A stretch of 64,000 nucleotides of DNA, taken from NCBI RefSeq assembly GCF_000282495.1, contig NZ_AKJE01000078.1, forward strand, positions 62,001-126,000. The letters run 5' to 3'. Position numbers and translations under genes: made by a program. The stretch is from Pseudomonas sp. GM79 (GTDB taxonomy: Bacteria > Pseudomonadota > Gammaproteobacteria > Pseudomonadales > Pseudomonadaceae). The notes beneath the pieces are model-generated. The model was not told the DNA's origin, ran no database searches, and saw only the letters and a list, made by a program, of their open reading frames with translations. Shown piece by piece: positions 9,235 through 17,419 of the stretch. Position 1 is the first letter of the stretch. Every line of letters begins with the position of its first letter.

Positions 9235-10421
9235 GCGAAGTCAGCGTACCTCTCACATCCAAACCAACGGCGCTCACGTCATTCAAGCGCGGCGCGCGAG
9301 AATACGGTCTGCTGGCATCGTTGATCGTCATCATGGTGTTCTTCCAGGTGGCTACCGGCGGGGCGCTGATGCAGCCGCTCAACCTGACCAACCTGTTGTT
9401 GCAGAACAGCTACATCGTGGTCATGGCGCTGGGCATGCTGATGGTGATCGTCTGCGGCCACATCGACCTCTCGGTCGGTTCGGTGGTCGGCGTGATCGGT
9501 GCGCTGGCCGCCGTGCTGATGGTCCAGTATCGATTGGACTTCTTTACTGTAACGGTGATCTGTCTGGCGGTGGGTGCACTGATTGGCGCGGCGCAGGGTT
9601 ACTGGGTGGCGGTGTGGGGCATGCCGTCGTTCATCGTCACCCTGGCCGGCATGTTGATCTTTCGAGGCGCGACCATCGCGATTTCCCAAGGACAGTCGAT
9701 CGGGCCGTTTCCGCCAGCCTTTTCCGCGATCAGTTCGGGCTTCATCCCGGATGTCTTTGCCAACGAAAACCTGCGCATTACCTCGTTGCTGCTGGGGATC
9801 GCCGTCGCAGCAGCGTTCTGGGTGGTCGAGTATCGGAGTCGTAAACGCACCCTCAAGAGTGGCGGCAATGTCGCCCCCATGACCCTGTTCGCGCTGAAGA
9901 ATGGCCTGGTCGCGGCGCTCATCGTGTACTTCTGCTACCTGCTCTCGACCTACCGCGGCATCCCTACGGTGCTGGTGATCATGAGTGTGTTGATCGGCGT
10001 GTACACCTTCATCATGAACCGCACCGTGATCGGCCGCTGGATCTACGCGGTGGGTGGCAATCTCAAGGCCGCCAAGCTGTCGGGGATCAACACTTCGCGA
10101 GTGACGTTCTTCGCCTTCGTCAACATGGGCGTGCTGGCGGCGGTGGCCGGGCTGATTTTCGTCGCTCGCCTTAACAGCGCGACACCGCGGGGCGGCACCG
10201 GGTTTGAGCTGGATGTTATCGCCGCGGTGTTCATCGGTGGTGCCTCGGCGTCCGGCGGAGTTGGCAAGGTGGTTGGCGTGGTGATTGGCGCTTTCATCAT
10301 GGGGGTGTTGAACAACGGCATGTCGATCATGGGAATTGGCATCGACTACCAGCAGATGATCAAAGGCGCTGTGTTGCTGGCGGCGGTATTCGTGGACGTA
10401 TATCAGAAGAGCAAAGGTTGA
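9231..10421 (+). CDS. mmsB: Sugar ABC transporter permease (MmsB/GguB/XylH type)
   Basis: The 396-residue inner-membrane permease has about ten hydrophobic segments and the BPD_transp_2 signatures VMALGMLMVIVCGHIDLSVGSVVG, MPSFIVTLAGMLIFRG and ELDVIAAVFIGGASASGGVGKVVG. It is longer than RbsC because of a central loop near residues 200-225, as in XylH/GguB. Translation starts at a GTG overlapping the ATPase stop (GTGA), indicating coupled translation. It completes the importer with the lipoprotein and ATPase genes. Confidence 0.88.
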   Translation: MSEVSVPLTSKPTALTSFKRGAREYGLLASLIVIMVFFQVATGGALMQPLNLTNLLLQNSYIVVMALGMLMVIVCGHIDLSVGSVVGVIGALAAVLMVQYRLDFFTVTVICLAVGALIGAAQGYWVAVWGMPSFIVTLAGMLIFRGATIAISQGQSIGPFPPAFSAISSGFIPDVFANENLRITSLLLGIAVAAAFWVVEYRSRKRTLKSGGNVAPMTLFALKNGLVAALIVYFCYLLSTYRGIPTVLVIMSVLIGVYTFIMNRTVIGRWIYAVGGNLKAAKLSGINTSRVTFFAFVNMGVLAAVAGLIFVARLNSATPRGGTGFELDVIAAVFIGGASASGGVGKVVGVVIGAFIMGVLNNGMSIMGIGIDYQQMIKGAVLLAAVFVDVYQKSKG

Positions 10422-10457
10422 TATGGCAGGCATGATTGGCACCGCAGGGAGACAGCG

Positions 10458-10760
10458 ATGATCAAGCACATTGTGATGTGGAACCTGGAAGGTGAAACGC
10501 CTGAACAGCACAGGCAGGCTTGCTTGTTCCTCAAGGAGCAGTTTGAAGGGCTGGCCGGGTTGATACCTGGACTTTTGAAGATTGAGGTCGGCGTGGATTT
10601 GAGTCGAATCGACTATGCCTGCGACGTGGTGCTCTACAGCGAGTTTGATTCGCAGGAAGCTCTGGATGCCTATGCCTCCCACCCTGAGCATTTGCGGGTG
10701 AGGGGCGAGTTGGGGAACTCACGCATCGCGCGGCATCAGGTCGACTATTTGTCCTCGTAG
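10458..10760 (+). CDS. Dabb-family (stress-responsive A/B barrel) small protein
   Basis: The 100-residue protein begins MIKHIVMWNLEGETPEQ and contains PGLLKIEVGVDLS and EFDSQEALDAYASHPEHL, the hallmarks of Dabb dimeric alpha/beta barrels. Family members are often unassigned, and a few (olivetolic acid cyclase and relatives) act on polyketide or aromatic intermediates. The RBS CAGGGAGACAGCG precedes the ATG. It is the last gene of the sugar/dioxygenase cluster, so a role on an aromatic or cyclitol intermediate is possible but unproven. Confidence 0.75.
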   Translation: MIKHIVMWNLEGETPEQHRQACLFLKEQFEGLAGLIPGLLKIEVGVDLSRIDYACDVVLYSEFDSQEALDAYASHPEHLRVRGELGNSRIARHQVDYLSS

Positions 10761-11195
10761 GCGACGGTAGGAAGTGATGAGGGTGGCGGGAGGGGCCAGA
10801 AAGTTTGCTCCCCCACCTTCCACCTTTGACCTATTCCGACGATTCGGACGCGCTTTAGCATTAGTTAAATTGAACGCGTGGGTGCTGAGGACATCCACCC
10901 TCACACACGAACTGTTGGGGCACGATGAAAGAAGCGCAAAGAAGATTGGCTAATGCACTCAGAGAACTCAAGGCCCCATTCTCTCGATGAGGACTTATCT
11001 CAAGTCGATCCTGCGCAATTGATACCGCCAGCTTGATGACATTCCTCCAACTGGCTATGGGCAGACCCCAGTAGTGTGCCTTGGAATGATTCCCTTTTTT
11101 GCTCTTGATGCACCCAAAAAACAAGTCCAGAATCAAGTCCATTCCTGCTTAAGGAATTAAATAAACCCCTTATATTTCAATGGGTCGGACGCTAG
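10761..11195. other. Gene-poor stretch before the tRNA fragment
   Basis: This stretch is more A+T-rich than its neighbours. A 93-codon frame on the - strand (10861-11142) and a 21-codon ATG frame on the + strand (10924-10989) exist, but neither has a convincing ribosome binding site or recognisable family. It is probably decayed DNA at the end of an integrated element. Confidence 0.4.
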
Positions 11196-11198
11196 ATG

Positions 11199-11219
11199 CG
11201 AGTCTCGTTTCCCGCTCCA
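11199..11219 (+). repeat. 3'-terminal fragment of tRNA-Gly(GCC), probable attachment site
   Basis: The bases ending GTTTCCCGCTCCA match the T-arm 3' half and acceptor strand plus discriminator/CCA start of bacterial tRNA-Gly(GCC), recalled from the conserved E. coli/Pseudomonas gene. The sequence before it (TGGGTCGGACGCTAGATG) does not fold as the rest of a tRNA. A strong intrinsic terminator follows seven bases later, as expected for the original downstream end of a tRNA gene. The pattern is that left when an element integrates into the 3' end of a tRNA gene. No integrase or second copy is seen within the window. Confidence 0.7.
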
Positions 11220-11225
11220 AATATT

Positions 11226-11260
11226 AAAAAATGGACCTCTGAAAAGAGGTCCATTTTTTT
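11226..11260 (+). terminator. Intrinsic terminator after the tRNA-Gly fragment
   Basis: TGGACCTCT and AGAGGTCCA form a perfect 9-bp stem with a GAAA loop, preceded by A6 and followed by T7. This is the strongest rho-independent terminator in the window. It is likely the native tRNA-Gly terminator displaced with the fragment. Confidence 0.92.
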
Positions 11261-11542
11261 GCGTCAAAGAAAATCCCAGGCCTGCATCTTCCTTGGCATC
11301 GACGGCCCTCGCTTTTTCGTTAACACGAAAGGTGCGAATCAGGGCGACCTGTTAGTTCCAACGAGTGGGAATTTCTGATGACTACGTTCTCTGACGGCAC
11401 TGACACAGCTGAATCTGCAGCCGGGCCGTGAGCATCCATTGTTCATCTGCGCCCGGCAACGCGATCAATCCCGAGTCTGGACCTCGGCGCTGTTTCTTAC
11501 GCTGTAAACGCTGATCCCCCGCGACGTTTTCCTCGAACGTTC
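11261..11542. other. Intergenic stretch, no gene recognised
   Basis: No credible reading frame or RNA gene is visible between the tRNA-fragment terminator and the hairpin that follows the monooxygenase gene. Confidence 0.5.
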
Positions 11543-11574
11543 GGCGACTGCTTGATAACGCTTGAGCAGTCGCC
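11543..11574 (-). terminator. Hairpin after the flavin monooxygenase gene
   Basis: GGCGACTGCT and AGCAGTCGCC form a 10-bp perfect stem with a 12-base loop, seven bases beyond the stop codon of the - strand monooxygenase. There is no clear T-tract, so it may act by rho-assisted termination or as an mRNA 3' end. Confidence 0.5.
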
Positions 11575-11580
11575 TTCGGG

Positions 11581-12963
11581 CTAAAGCGCCTTGCCGAAGC
11601 GGAATGAAGCGCCATAAGCCGAGTCGGGTAAATGGCTGCTGCCATCTTCCCTTAACCTGGACCTGAAGGTACCGCTTTGCGGCTGGGTCCTGTAGAGGCC
11701 GCGCTTCTGTAATTCGGGAATGATCAACTCCACGAAATCTTCGAGTGTGCCAGGGCTGATCAACGGATTGATCATGTAGCCGCTGGTGCCGCTAATGCGT
11801 GCGTGTTCTTCGATCCGGTCGGCTACCTGTTGTGGGGTGCCCACCAGGATCAGGTCGCTGCCGCGGGTGACCTTGGCAAAACGTTGCTTCACATCCCCGG
11901 CGGTCAACGGCTTACCACTGCCATCGGGGTGCATGACATAGGACGTCAGCCCTTCGGTGTGGGTCGACAATGCATCGCTGTCGGCATAGCGACTGATATC
12001 GATGCCCGTGTCGCCCGCATAACTGACCAGTTGCGCTTGAAGATGGTAGTTGCTTTGCAACGCGTCATATTTGCGCTGCGCTTCAATTTCGGTTTTGGCG
12101 GTGACGATGCGCAATACGGTCAGGGACTTCACATCCTCACGCTGGCGACCGAGAGCCTGGGCCTTGGCCCATATGTCCTCCAGGCCCTGACGGATTTCCT
12201 GAGGGTTGGACTTGGCAATGAAGATCAGTTCGGCATGCTTGGCGGCGAACTCGCGACCGCGACCCGACCAGCCCGCCTGGATCAGTAGCGGTGTGCGCTG
12301 CGGCGACGGTGAGGTGAGGTGCGGCCCGGCGACTCGATAGTGCTCGCCCACGTGGTTAATCGGCCGTACCCGATCACCCCGGGCATACAGCTGATGAGCT
12401 TTGTCCGCGACCACCGCATCGTCGGCCCAACTGCCTTCCCACAGCTTGTACACCACATCGAGAAATTCTTCGGCGCGTTCGTAGCGGTCATCGTGTTTGA
12501 TCATCTGTTCAAGGCCGAAGTTACGCGCGGCGCTGGACAGGTAAGAGGTCACGATGTTCCAGCCCACCCGCCCGTTGGTGAGGTGGTCCAGGGTGCTGAA
12601 ACGCCGAGCGTGGGAGAAGGGGTGTTCATAGCTGGTGGTAACCGTGACGCCGAACGCAAGGTTTTCGGTGACCGCGGCCAAGGCGGGAATGATCATCAAC
12701 GGATCATTGGCCGGAGCTTCCACAGCCCATTTCATTGCGGCATCGGCATTGCCACCAAAGACGTCGTAGAAACCCAGCACGTCGCCGAAGAACAGCATAT
12801 CGAGGTTGGCCTGGTCGGCAATGCGTGCCAGGTTCGACCAGTAGCCCAACGAGTTGATTGCCAGGCGCTCGTCAGCCGGATGCGTCCAGAGGCTCGGCGC
12901 ACCTCCACAACCCACACTGGCTTGTTCGTAGAGTGCAAACAACAGAGGTTTTGGATCGGACAT
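11581..12963 (-). CDS. FMNH2-dependent monooxygenase, NtaA/SnaA/DszA family
   Basis: The 460-residue bacterial-luciferase-like enzyme has the family's typical pieces: WSNLARIADQANLDMLFFGD, ALAAVTENLAFGVTVTTSYEHPFSHARRFSTLDHLTNGRVGWNIVTSY, and TPLLIQAGWSGRGREFAAKHAELIF. NtaA/DszA enzymes use reduced FMN from a partner reductase to attack C-S or C-N bonds. No reductase adjoins it, though FMN reductases occur at 26.1 and 36.4 kb. A tandem ATG (12966) lies upstream; 12963 gives better spacing from AGGAG. It stands alone between a probable insertion boundary and gene remnants; its substrate is unknown. Confidence 0.86.
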   Translation of the reverse strand: MSDPKPLLFALYEQASVGCGGAPSLWTHPADERLAINSLGYWSNLARIADQANLDMLFFGDVLGFYDVFGGNADAAMKWAVEAPANDPLMIIPALAAVTENLAFGVTVTTSYEHPFSHARRFSTLDHLTNGRVGWNIVTSYLSSAARNFGLEQMIKHDDRYERAEEFLDVVYKLWEGSWADDAVVADKAHQLYARGDRVRPINHVGEHYRVAGPHLTSPSPQRTPLLIQAGWSGRGREFAAKHAELIFIAKSNPQEIRQGLEDIWAKAQALGRQREDVKSLTVLRIVTAKTEIEAQRKYDALQSNYHLQAQLVSYAGDTGIDISRYADSDALSTHTEGLTSYVMHPDGSGKPLTAGDVKQRFAKVTRGSDLILVGTPQQVADRIEEHARISGTSGYMINPLISPGTLEDFVELIIPELQKRGLYRTQPQSGTFRSRLREDGSSHLPDSAYGASFRFGKAL

Positions 12964-13194
12964 CATGGCTCCTGAACAAATTTGAAGGGGCGTTTCTGTA
13001 TCAACTTCAGCGCATAGATTGAAACGCACTATAAAAACAAAATGTAATTATTTAATGGAATAAGAGCCTTGTATCAGGCTATATGGAACCTAAGCCTCAG
13101 GCGCCATCCTTACCGGGCTCGGCATCGCTCAGAATGAATGGCTGCACTTCGAAATACCTGCGATCTTTTGTTCTTGCTCTACGCGCCAGAGGAG

Positions 13195-13374
13195 TCAGAA
13201 CGCGTATTGCAGGCGGGTGTAGTAGTAACCGCCGGTGAAGCCGAAGGGTGAAAAACTGCCCCAGTTATCGCCGAACGAAGAGTTGCTTACGCCGATATGG
13301 TCCGGGTACTTGTCGAACAGGTTCTGCGCGCCGACGGCCACGGTCAGTTGTTTGTTGAGCGCATAGGCATTGTA
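13195..13374 (-). pseudogene. C-terminal remnant of a TonB-dependent receptor
   Basis: Reading the - strand gives about 59 residues ending in a stop codon. They include YNAYALNKQLTVAVGAQNLF, then DKYPDHIGVSNSSFGDNWGS and FGFTGGYYYTRLQYAF. The NLFDKYPD turn and the terminal aromatic strand ending in Phe are diagnostic of TonB-dependent outer-membrane receptors. The rest of the roughly 700-residue protein is missing, and the frame runs directly into a methyltransferase remnant. Confidence 0.85.
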
Positions 13375-13487
13375 CGGTGGTCCTCGCGCTGCCTCGACCA
13401 GGTCGCGTCGCCATCTACGCCGATTACTTTGATAGTCTGTTCAGCCAGCGCCCGCAACAGCCAGCCTTCGCCACAGCCCAAGTCAAG
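13375..13487 (-). pseudogene. Internal fragment of a SAM-dependent methyltransferase
   Basis: The - strand encodes LDLGCGEGWLLRALAEQ followed by TIKVIGVDGDATWSRQRED. LDLGCGEG is SAM-binding motif I and VIGVDGD resembles motif II of class I methyltransferases. Both ends are missing and the fragment is joined in frame to the TonB-receptor remnant, marking a deletion junction at about 13374/13375. Confidence 0.75.
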
Positions 13488-13553
13488 CGGGGGTGGGGGA
13501 CCCCACTTGCTCGCGAAAACTGCAATGCCCGCGATACAGATTCTGACCAGATA

Positions 13554-14492
13554 TCAATCCAACTGATGCCGATAAGGTAAGTCCGGCCCGGTCTTGCCGC
13601 AGGTCAGGGCGGCGGCGCTGACGGCGAAGGTGAGCATCGCGTCGATCTGTTCGTGACTCAAGCGCTGCAAACCCTCCACCGAATCCAGCTGCTGTTCGGT
13701 CAGCCAGGCGATCAACGCCGCTTGGAAGGTGTCGCCGGCGCCCACGGTATCAGCCATCACCACCGCGCAGGCCGGCGCCGACCAACTGCCATGGCGGCGG
13801 CTGAATACCGTTGCTCCCTGGCCGCCACGGGTGAGGAATACCAGTTGGCAGCGGTGTTCCAGCCAGCCATGGATCACGCTCTGCGGATCACGCTCGGGGT
13901 AGAGCAGGTTCAGGTCCTCGTCGCTGACCTTGATCAGGTCGGCATGCTCGACCAGAGTGTTGATGCGTTCGCGCCACAGTTCGATATTCGGTTGCGGGTT
14001 GAGTCGCACGTTGGGGTCGAGGCTGATCAGGCGTTTGCCGCTTTCCCGGCGGACCAGGGCCAGCAGGGTGTCGGCAATCGGCTGCACCACCAGCGAGAAC
14101 GAGCCGATATGCAACCCACGCACCTCAGCGCCTAACTCAGGTAAATGCCCCGGCAACAGCTGGCGATCGGCACAGCCTTCGCCTCGGAAGCTGTAATGCG
14201 GCGAGCCGTCGGCACCGACGGCGACCATCGCCAGGGTGGTCGGTGCGTCGAAGTCCTGCAGGTAGTCCGGGCGCACGCCTTCCTCCTGCAGCACTTGCTG
14301 TAAACGCCGGCCGAGGTAGTCGCTGGACAGCCCGGCGAACAGCGCGACGTCGATGCCCAGACGGCGCAAGCCGACGGCGACGTTGAACGGCGAACCACCG
14401 GCAATCGCTTTGTAGTTCACTTTTGAAGCTTGAACGTTGACGTCGTTTTCACTGAAGAAATCGAACAGCGCTTCACCACATACCAGATACAT
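13554..14492 (-). CDS. Fructokinase, PfkB-family carbohydrate kinase (MtlZ-like)
   Basis: The 312-residue kinase has both PfkB signatures: AGGSPFNVAVGLRRLG near residue 33 and DTVGAGDTFQAALIAWL near residue 255, with GAGDTF holding the catalytic Asp and anion hole. The N-terminus MYLVCGEALFDFF resembles fructokinases of Pseudomonas mannitol operons (MtlZ). It should phosphorylate fructose to fructose-6-phosphate. ATG 14492 is preferred to ATG 14498 because of spacing from AAGAGCG. It follows the ketose ABC operon but is separated by a hairpin, so it may have its own promoter. Its product would feed the Pgi encoded at 20.9 kb. Confidence 0.85.
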   Translation of the reverse strand: MYLVCGEALFDFFSENDVNVQASKVNYKAIAGGSPFNVAVGLRRLGIDVALFAGLSSDYLGRRLQQVLQEEGVRPDYLQDFDAPTTLAMVAVGADGSPHYSFRGEGCADRQLLPGHLPELGAEVRGLHIGSFSLVVQPIADTLLALVRRESGKRLISLDPNVRLNPQPNIELWRERINTLVEHADLIKVSDEDLNLLYPERDPQSVIHGWLEHRCQLVFLTRGGQGATVFSRRHGSWSAPACAVVMADTVGAGDTFQAALIAWLTEQQLDSVEGLQRLSHEQIDAMLTFAVSAAALTCGKTGPDLPYRHQLD

Positions 14493-14552
14493 AGTCATTC
14501 GCTCTTTAAAGGTTCGCTACAAGTTGTTAATAGCGTTCGTAGGCCTGTTAGC

Positions 14553-14582
14553 GTTAAAAATCTAGCCAAGCAAAACGCTTGG
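14553..14582 (-). terminator. Probable intrinsic terminator after the frcK-like gene
   Basis: On the - strand CCAAGC-GTTTT-GCTTGG is followed by CTAGATTTTT. The 6-bp stem is short but the T-run is correctly placed for an operon ending at 14624. It could alternatively be an operator for the fructokinase gene. Confidence 0.5.
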
Positions 14583-14623
14583 TTAACGGCGTGATTCTTT
14601 CTCAAAAGAGAGGAAGTGGGATC

Positions 14624-15262
14624 TTAATTTGTGATCGTGAAGTCAGCGATATTGCTGGCCGAAATCACAATGTCGGCATTCGGAAGGTCGTTGCGATGAA
14701 CTTTTTCATAGGAAGTGGCCTCATCGAAACCCAATGATCGCCATCGATCAAGCAGGCGCGCTTCCAGGGTTTTGCGGTCAGCCTGCAGCATTATGGTGGC
14801 GTCAAAACAGTCTATTAAGGACGACCATGGGGCGAGGTCTAATAGAAGGTAGTTTCCTTCCACGATGAGATATTTCACGTCAGAGGAAATCAATTGTCCT
14901 GCAGCACGGGATATCTCCAGGATTCGATCGAATACCGGAACGGCAACCGCTGGTTCGTTGTTCGCACGAAGCCGTAGCAGCAGACTCCTGAAGCCACCCA
15001 CATCGAATGTATCAGGTGAGCCCTTACGATCTAAAAGGTTCAAGGATCCAAGAACCGCATCATCGTAATGAAAGCCATCTCCGGGAACAACAGCTGCGCT
15101 CCCCGGCATAACGCTATTAAGAGCCTCTACCAAGGCCTGAGAGACGGTGGACTTACCGGCACCAGGCGGCCCCGCTAGCGCAACGACAATTCGATTCCCA
15201 GACAGGGCCTTAACGTAGTTAAGTAGCTCTGTACTTACTATTGTGTTTGTTTTGGTAAACAT
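14624..15262 (-). CDS. FrcK-like P-loop sugar/nucleoside kinase
   Basis: The 212-residue kinase of the phosphoribulokinase/uridine-kinase fold has Walker A GPPGAGKST near residue 32, the PGDGFHYDD segment holding a catalytic acid, and YLIVEGNYLLLD. Similar kinases occur at the end of FrcBCA fructose-transport operons in rhizobia (FrcK), where the substrate has remained uncertain. It follows the binding-protein gene after 164 bases with a good RBS (GAGGAGAGATTTGGC). A sugar kinase for the imported ketose is likely; the presence of a separate fructokinase suggests the two enzymes act on different substrates or isomers. Confidence 0.75.
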   Translation of the reverse strand: MFTKTNTIVSTELLNYVKALSGNRIVVALAGPPGAGKSTVSQALVEALNSVMPGSAAVVPGDGFHYDDAVLGSLNLLDRKGSPDTFDVGGFRSLLLRLRANNEPAVAVPVFDRILEISRAAGQLISSDVKYLIVEGNYLLLDLAPWSSLIDCFDATIMLQADRKTLEARLLDRWRSLGFDEATSYEKVHRNDLPNADIVISASNIADFTITN

Positions 15263-15426
15263 GCCAAATCTCTCCTCAGCAGCCGTCGCTCAGGTTTCCC
15301 GTAGGTTCGCCCCTCTAGGGGTTTTCATGCCGTTCGGCCGCTGCGAGCAACTCGCAGCAGCCATTCCCCGCATTAAAGAGGTGGGACCCCTATGTCATTT
15401 GACTCAATCGCTCAGTGGTCAATTGG

Positions 15427-16353
15427 TCAGTGGTCAGCTTGCCAGCCTTTGTACTCCATGACGTTGGCTCGTGTTACCAGTGAGGGTTGAAGCAGTACCG
15501 TTGTGCTTTCCAAAGATTTGCCATTCAACAGGTCATAACCCATCGTTACGGCCTGTTGTGCCTGGCCCCAAGGGGATTGAGAGGCGGATGCCTGGATCTG
15601 TGTATCGCTTTTGAGCGCAGTCTCTATATCGGGAGCTCCATCCACCGATGCGATAATGATGCCTTTGCGCTTGAGTTGTTTTGCTGCCAGGTCTGCACCT
15701 ATGGCCTGGGGATCATTGATCGCGAACACCGCGTCGACTTTTGCAAAGCGAGTCAAGTCGCCTTGCATCACGCTGTAGCCACCTTCACGCGAGCCTTTGG
15801 CATCCTGATTATCAGACAGTACTTTGATATCAGGTGCCTGCGCGAAAACACTCTTACAGCCATTGACTCGGTCCAAGACTGCTGAGGTCTGCGTACCATT
15901 CTGGATAATAACGTTACCCTTGCCACCCAGCTTCTCAGAGATGTACTGACATACAATCCTGCCGGCTTCGACGTTATCGGTCTGTACCGTGGCGTTGGCA
16001 CCTTGCACCATGACATCTACGCCCACAACCACTATGCCTGCCTTCCTTGCTTTAGCAATCGCAGGCGCGATTGCGACAGGGTCGACGGCGTTGACAAGAA
16101 TCAAGTCTACGCCCGAAGAGATGAAGTTATCGATTTGAGTGAACTGCTTATTCAAGTCGTAATCCGCCGACACTGAGATAAATTTTGCGGCGGGATTGAT
16201 ATGCAGTGCCTCGGCTTTGGCGCCATCTACCATCGCTACAAAATAAGGATTACCCAGCGAGCCAACAGTTATCCCGACGGATTTCAACTCTCGCGCTTGA
16301 GCGCTGCTAAATGCCAGTAGTGTACAAACAGCGGTAAATATTATTTTTTTCAT
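15427..16353 (-). CDS. Sugar ABC transporter substrate-binding protein (FrcB/RbsB-like)
   Basis: The 308-residue periplasmic protein has a cleavable signal peptide (KKIIFTAVCTLLAFSSAQA) and a ribose/fructose-type binding fold: VGITVGSLGNPYFVAMVDG, SGVDLILVNAVDPVAIAPAI, VDAVFAINDPQAIGADLA. ATG 16353 is preferred over an upstream in-frame GTG at 16359. Unlike the ChvE-type protein at 6.6 kb it lacks a lipobox. It is the third gene of the operon (ATPase, permease, binding protein, kinase), an order different from the rhizobial frcBCAK. Fructose or a related ketose is the inferred ligand. Confidence 0.83.
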   Translation of the reverse strand: MKKIIFTAVCTLLAFSSAQARELKSVGITVGSLGNPYFVAMVDGAKAEALHINPAAKFISVSADYDLNKQFTQIDNFISSGVDLILVNAVDPVAIAPAIAKARKAGIVVVGVDVMVQGANATVQTDNVEAGRIVCQYISEKLGGKGNVIIQNGTQTSAVLDRVNGCKSVFAQAPDIKVLSDNQDAKGSREGGYSVMQGDLTRFAKVDAVFAINDPQAIGADLAAKQLKRKGIIIASVDGAPDIETALKSDTQIQASASQSPWGQAQQAVTMGYDLLNGKSLESTTVLLQPSLVTRANVMEYKGWQADH

Positions 16354-16396
16354 GAGCACTGTCTCTTGTTATTGGAGTGTGGGGGTTATATATGAT

Positions 16397-17419
16397 TCAG
16401 GTTCGTGCACCTGACTGCCGAAAGCGATCGAGGGCTACCGCGCCGATGATGACAACACCTTTGATAATGTATTGCCAGATATCCGAAACTCCCAGCAATA
16501 TCAGGCCATTGGAAAGTGTAGCGATAATCAGGGCGCCAATTAGCGTGCCGACGATAGTGCCGACGCCTCCTGTAAAGCGCGTGCCTCCCAGAATAACGGC
16601 GGCGATAGCGTCGAGTTCATAAGACTGTCCCATTTGCAGTCCGTTAGCAGCCATCAGTCGAGCGGAAGTCATGATAGCCCCCACACCCGCCAACAAACCG
16701 GATAGGGCATAAGCAAATAACAGGACTTTCCAGACTTTGATTCCCGACAACCGTGCGGCCTCAGGATTGCCGCCCACTGCGTAAATCTGTACGCCTAACA
16801 CCGTACGTCGAAGAATAAGCCACGAAAGAGTAACCACGACTACCGCGATTACAACCAGCCATGGCACCCCGAACAACGTATCGTTTCCAATGTAAGCAAA
16901 GGACAGGTCGGGATTGAAGACCGTTTTGTCTTCGCCGATGAGGCGTGCGATTCCACGCATCGCAGTCAATCCGCCTAGCGTGACGATAAATGCCGGTAGC
17001 TTTCCAAAAGCGACCAATACACCATTGACGAGCCCTAGTAGCAGTCCGACTCCAAGCCCCGCAGCGATGGCCAGGGGAGCAAACCCCGGAACTTGCGATA
17101 CCAATAGCGCCACTACTGCGGAAACAGCCAGAATCGAACCAACCGAAAGGTCGATTCCTCCGGTCAAAATCACAAAAGTCAGACCTGACGCCAATACCAC
17201 ATTGATAGAGGCTTGCTGACTGATGATCGAGAAATTCTGAACCGAGAAAAAGCTCTCGCTCATCAGGCCAAAGCCCACACAAAGGAGTAACAGTACGGGC
17301 AGCATGCCCGCCACTCTCATTAGTTGGCGCATTTTATCCTGGGTGGAAGCTCCGGCGATGCTTCGTACACCAGGCGTGGTGAAGTCACTTGCTACTTTGC
17401 TTTGCAGTGGGGAAGTCAT
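16397..17419 (-). CDS. Sugar ABC transporter permease (FrcC/RbsC-like)
   Basis: The 340-residue inner-membrane protein has about eight to ten hydrophobic segments and family signatures ASGLTFVILTGGIDLSVGSILAVS, LPAFIVTLGGLTAMRGIARLI and ELDAIAAVILGGTRFTGGVGTIVG. Its ATG overlaps the end of the ATPase gene by four bases (ATGA), implying translational coupling. It forms the membrane channel with the adjacent ATPase and binding protein. Confidence 0.86.
   Translation of the reverse strand: MTSPLQSKVASDFTTPGVRSIAGASTQDKMRQLMRVAGMLPVLLLLCVGFGLMSESFFSVQNFSIISQQASINVVLASGLTFVILTGGIDLSVGSILAVSAVVALLVSQVPGFAPLAIAAGLGVGLLLGLVNGVLVAFGKLPAFIVTLGGLTAMRGIARLIGEDKTVFNPDLSFAYIGNDTLFGVPWLVVIAVVVVTLSWLILRRTVLGVQIYAVGGNPEAARLSGIKVWKVLLFAYALSGLLAGVGAIMTSARLMAANGLQMGQSYELDAIAAVILGGTRFTGGVGTIVGTLIGALIIATLSNGLILLGVSDIWQYIIKGVVIIGAVALDRFRQSGART

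Noticed and set aside
9279..10691. 470-codon - strand frame over the permease and Dabb genes
   Set aside because: Composition is dominated by His, Gln and Arg from antisense reading of a membrane protein; the sense genes are clear.
10861..11142. 93-codon hypothetical gene on the - strand
   Set aside because: No credible ribosome binding site, no recognised family, and it lies in decayed DNA next to the tRNA fragment; left as unsupported.
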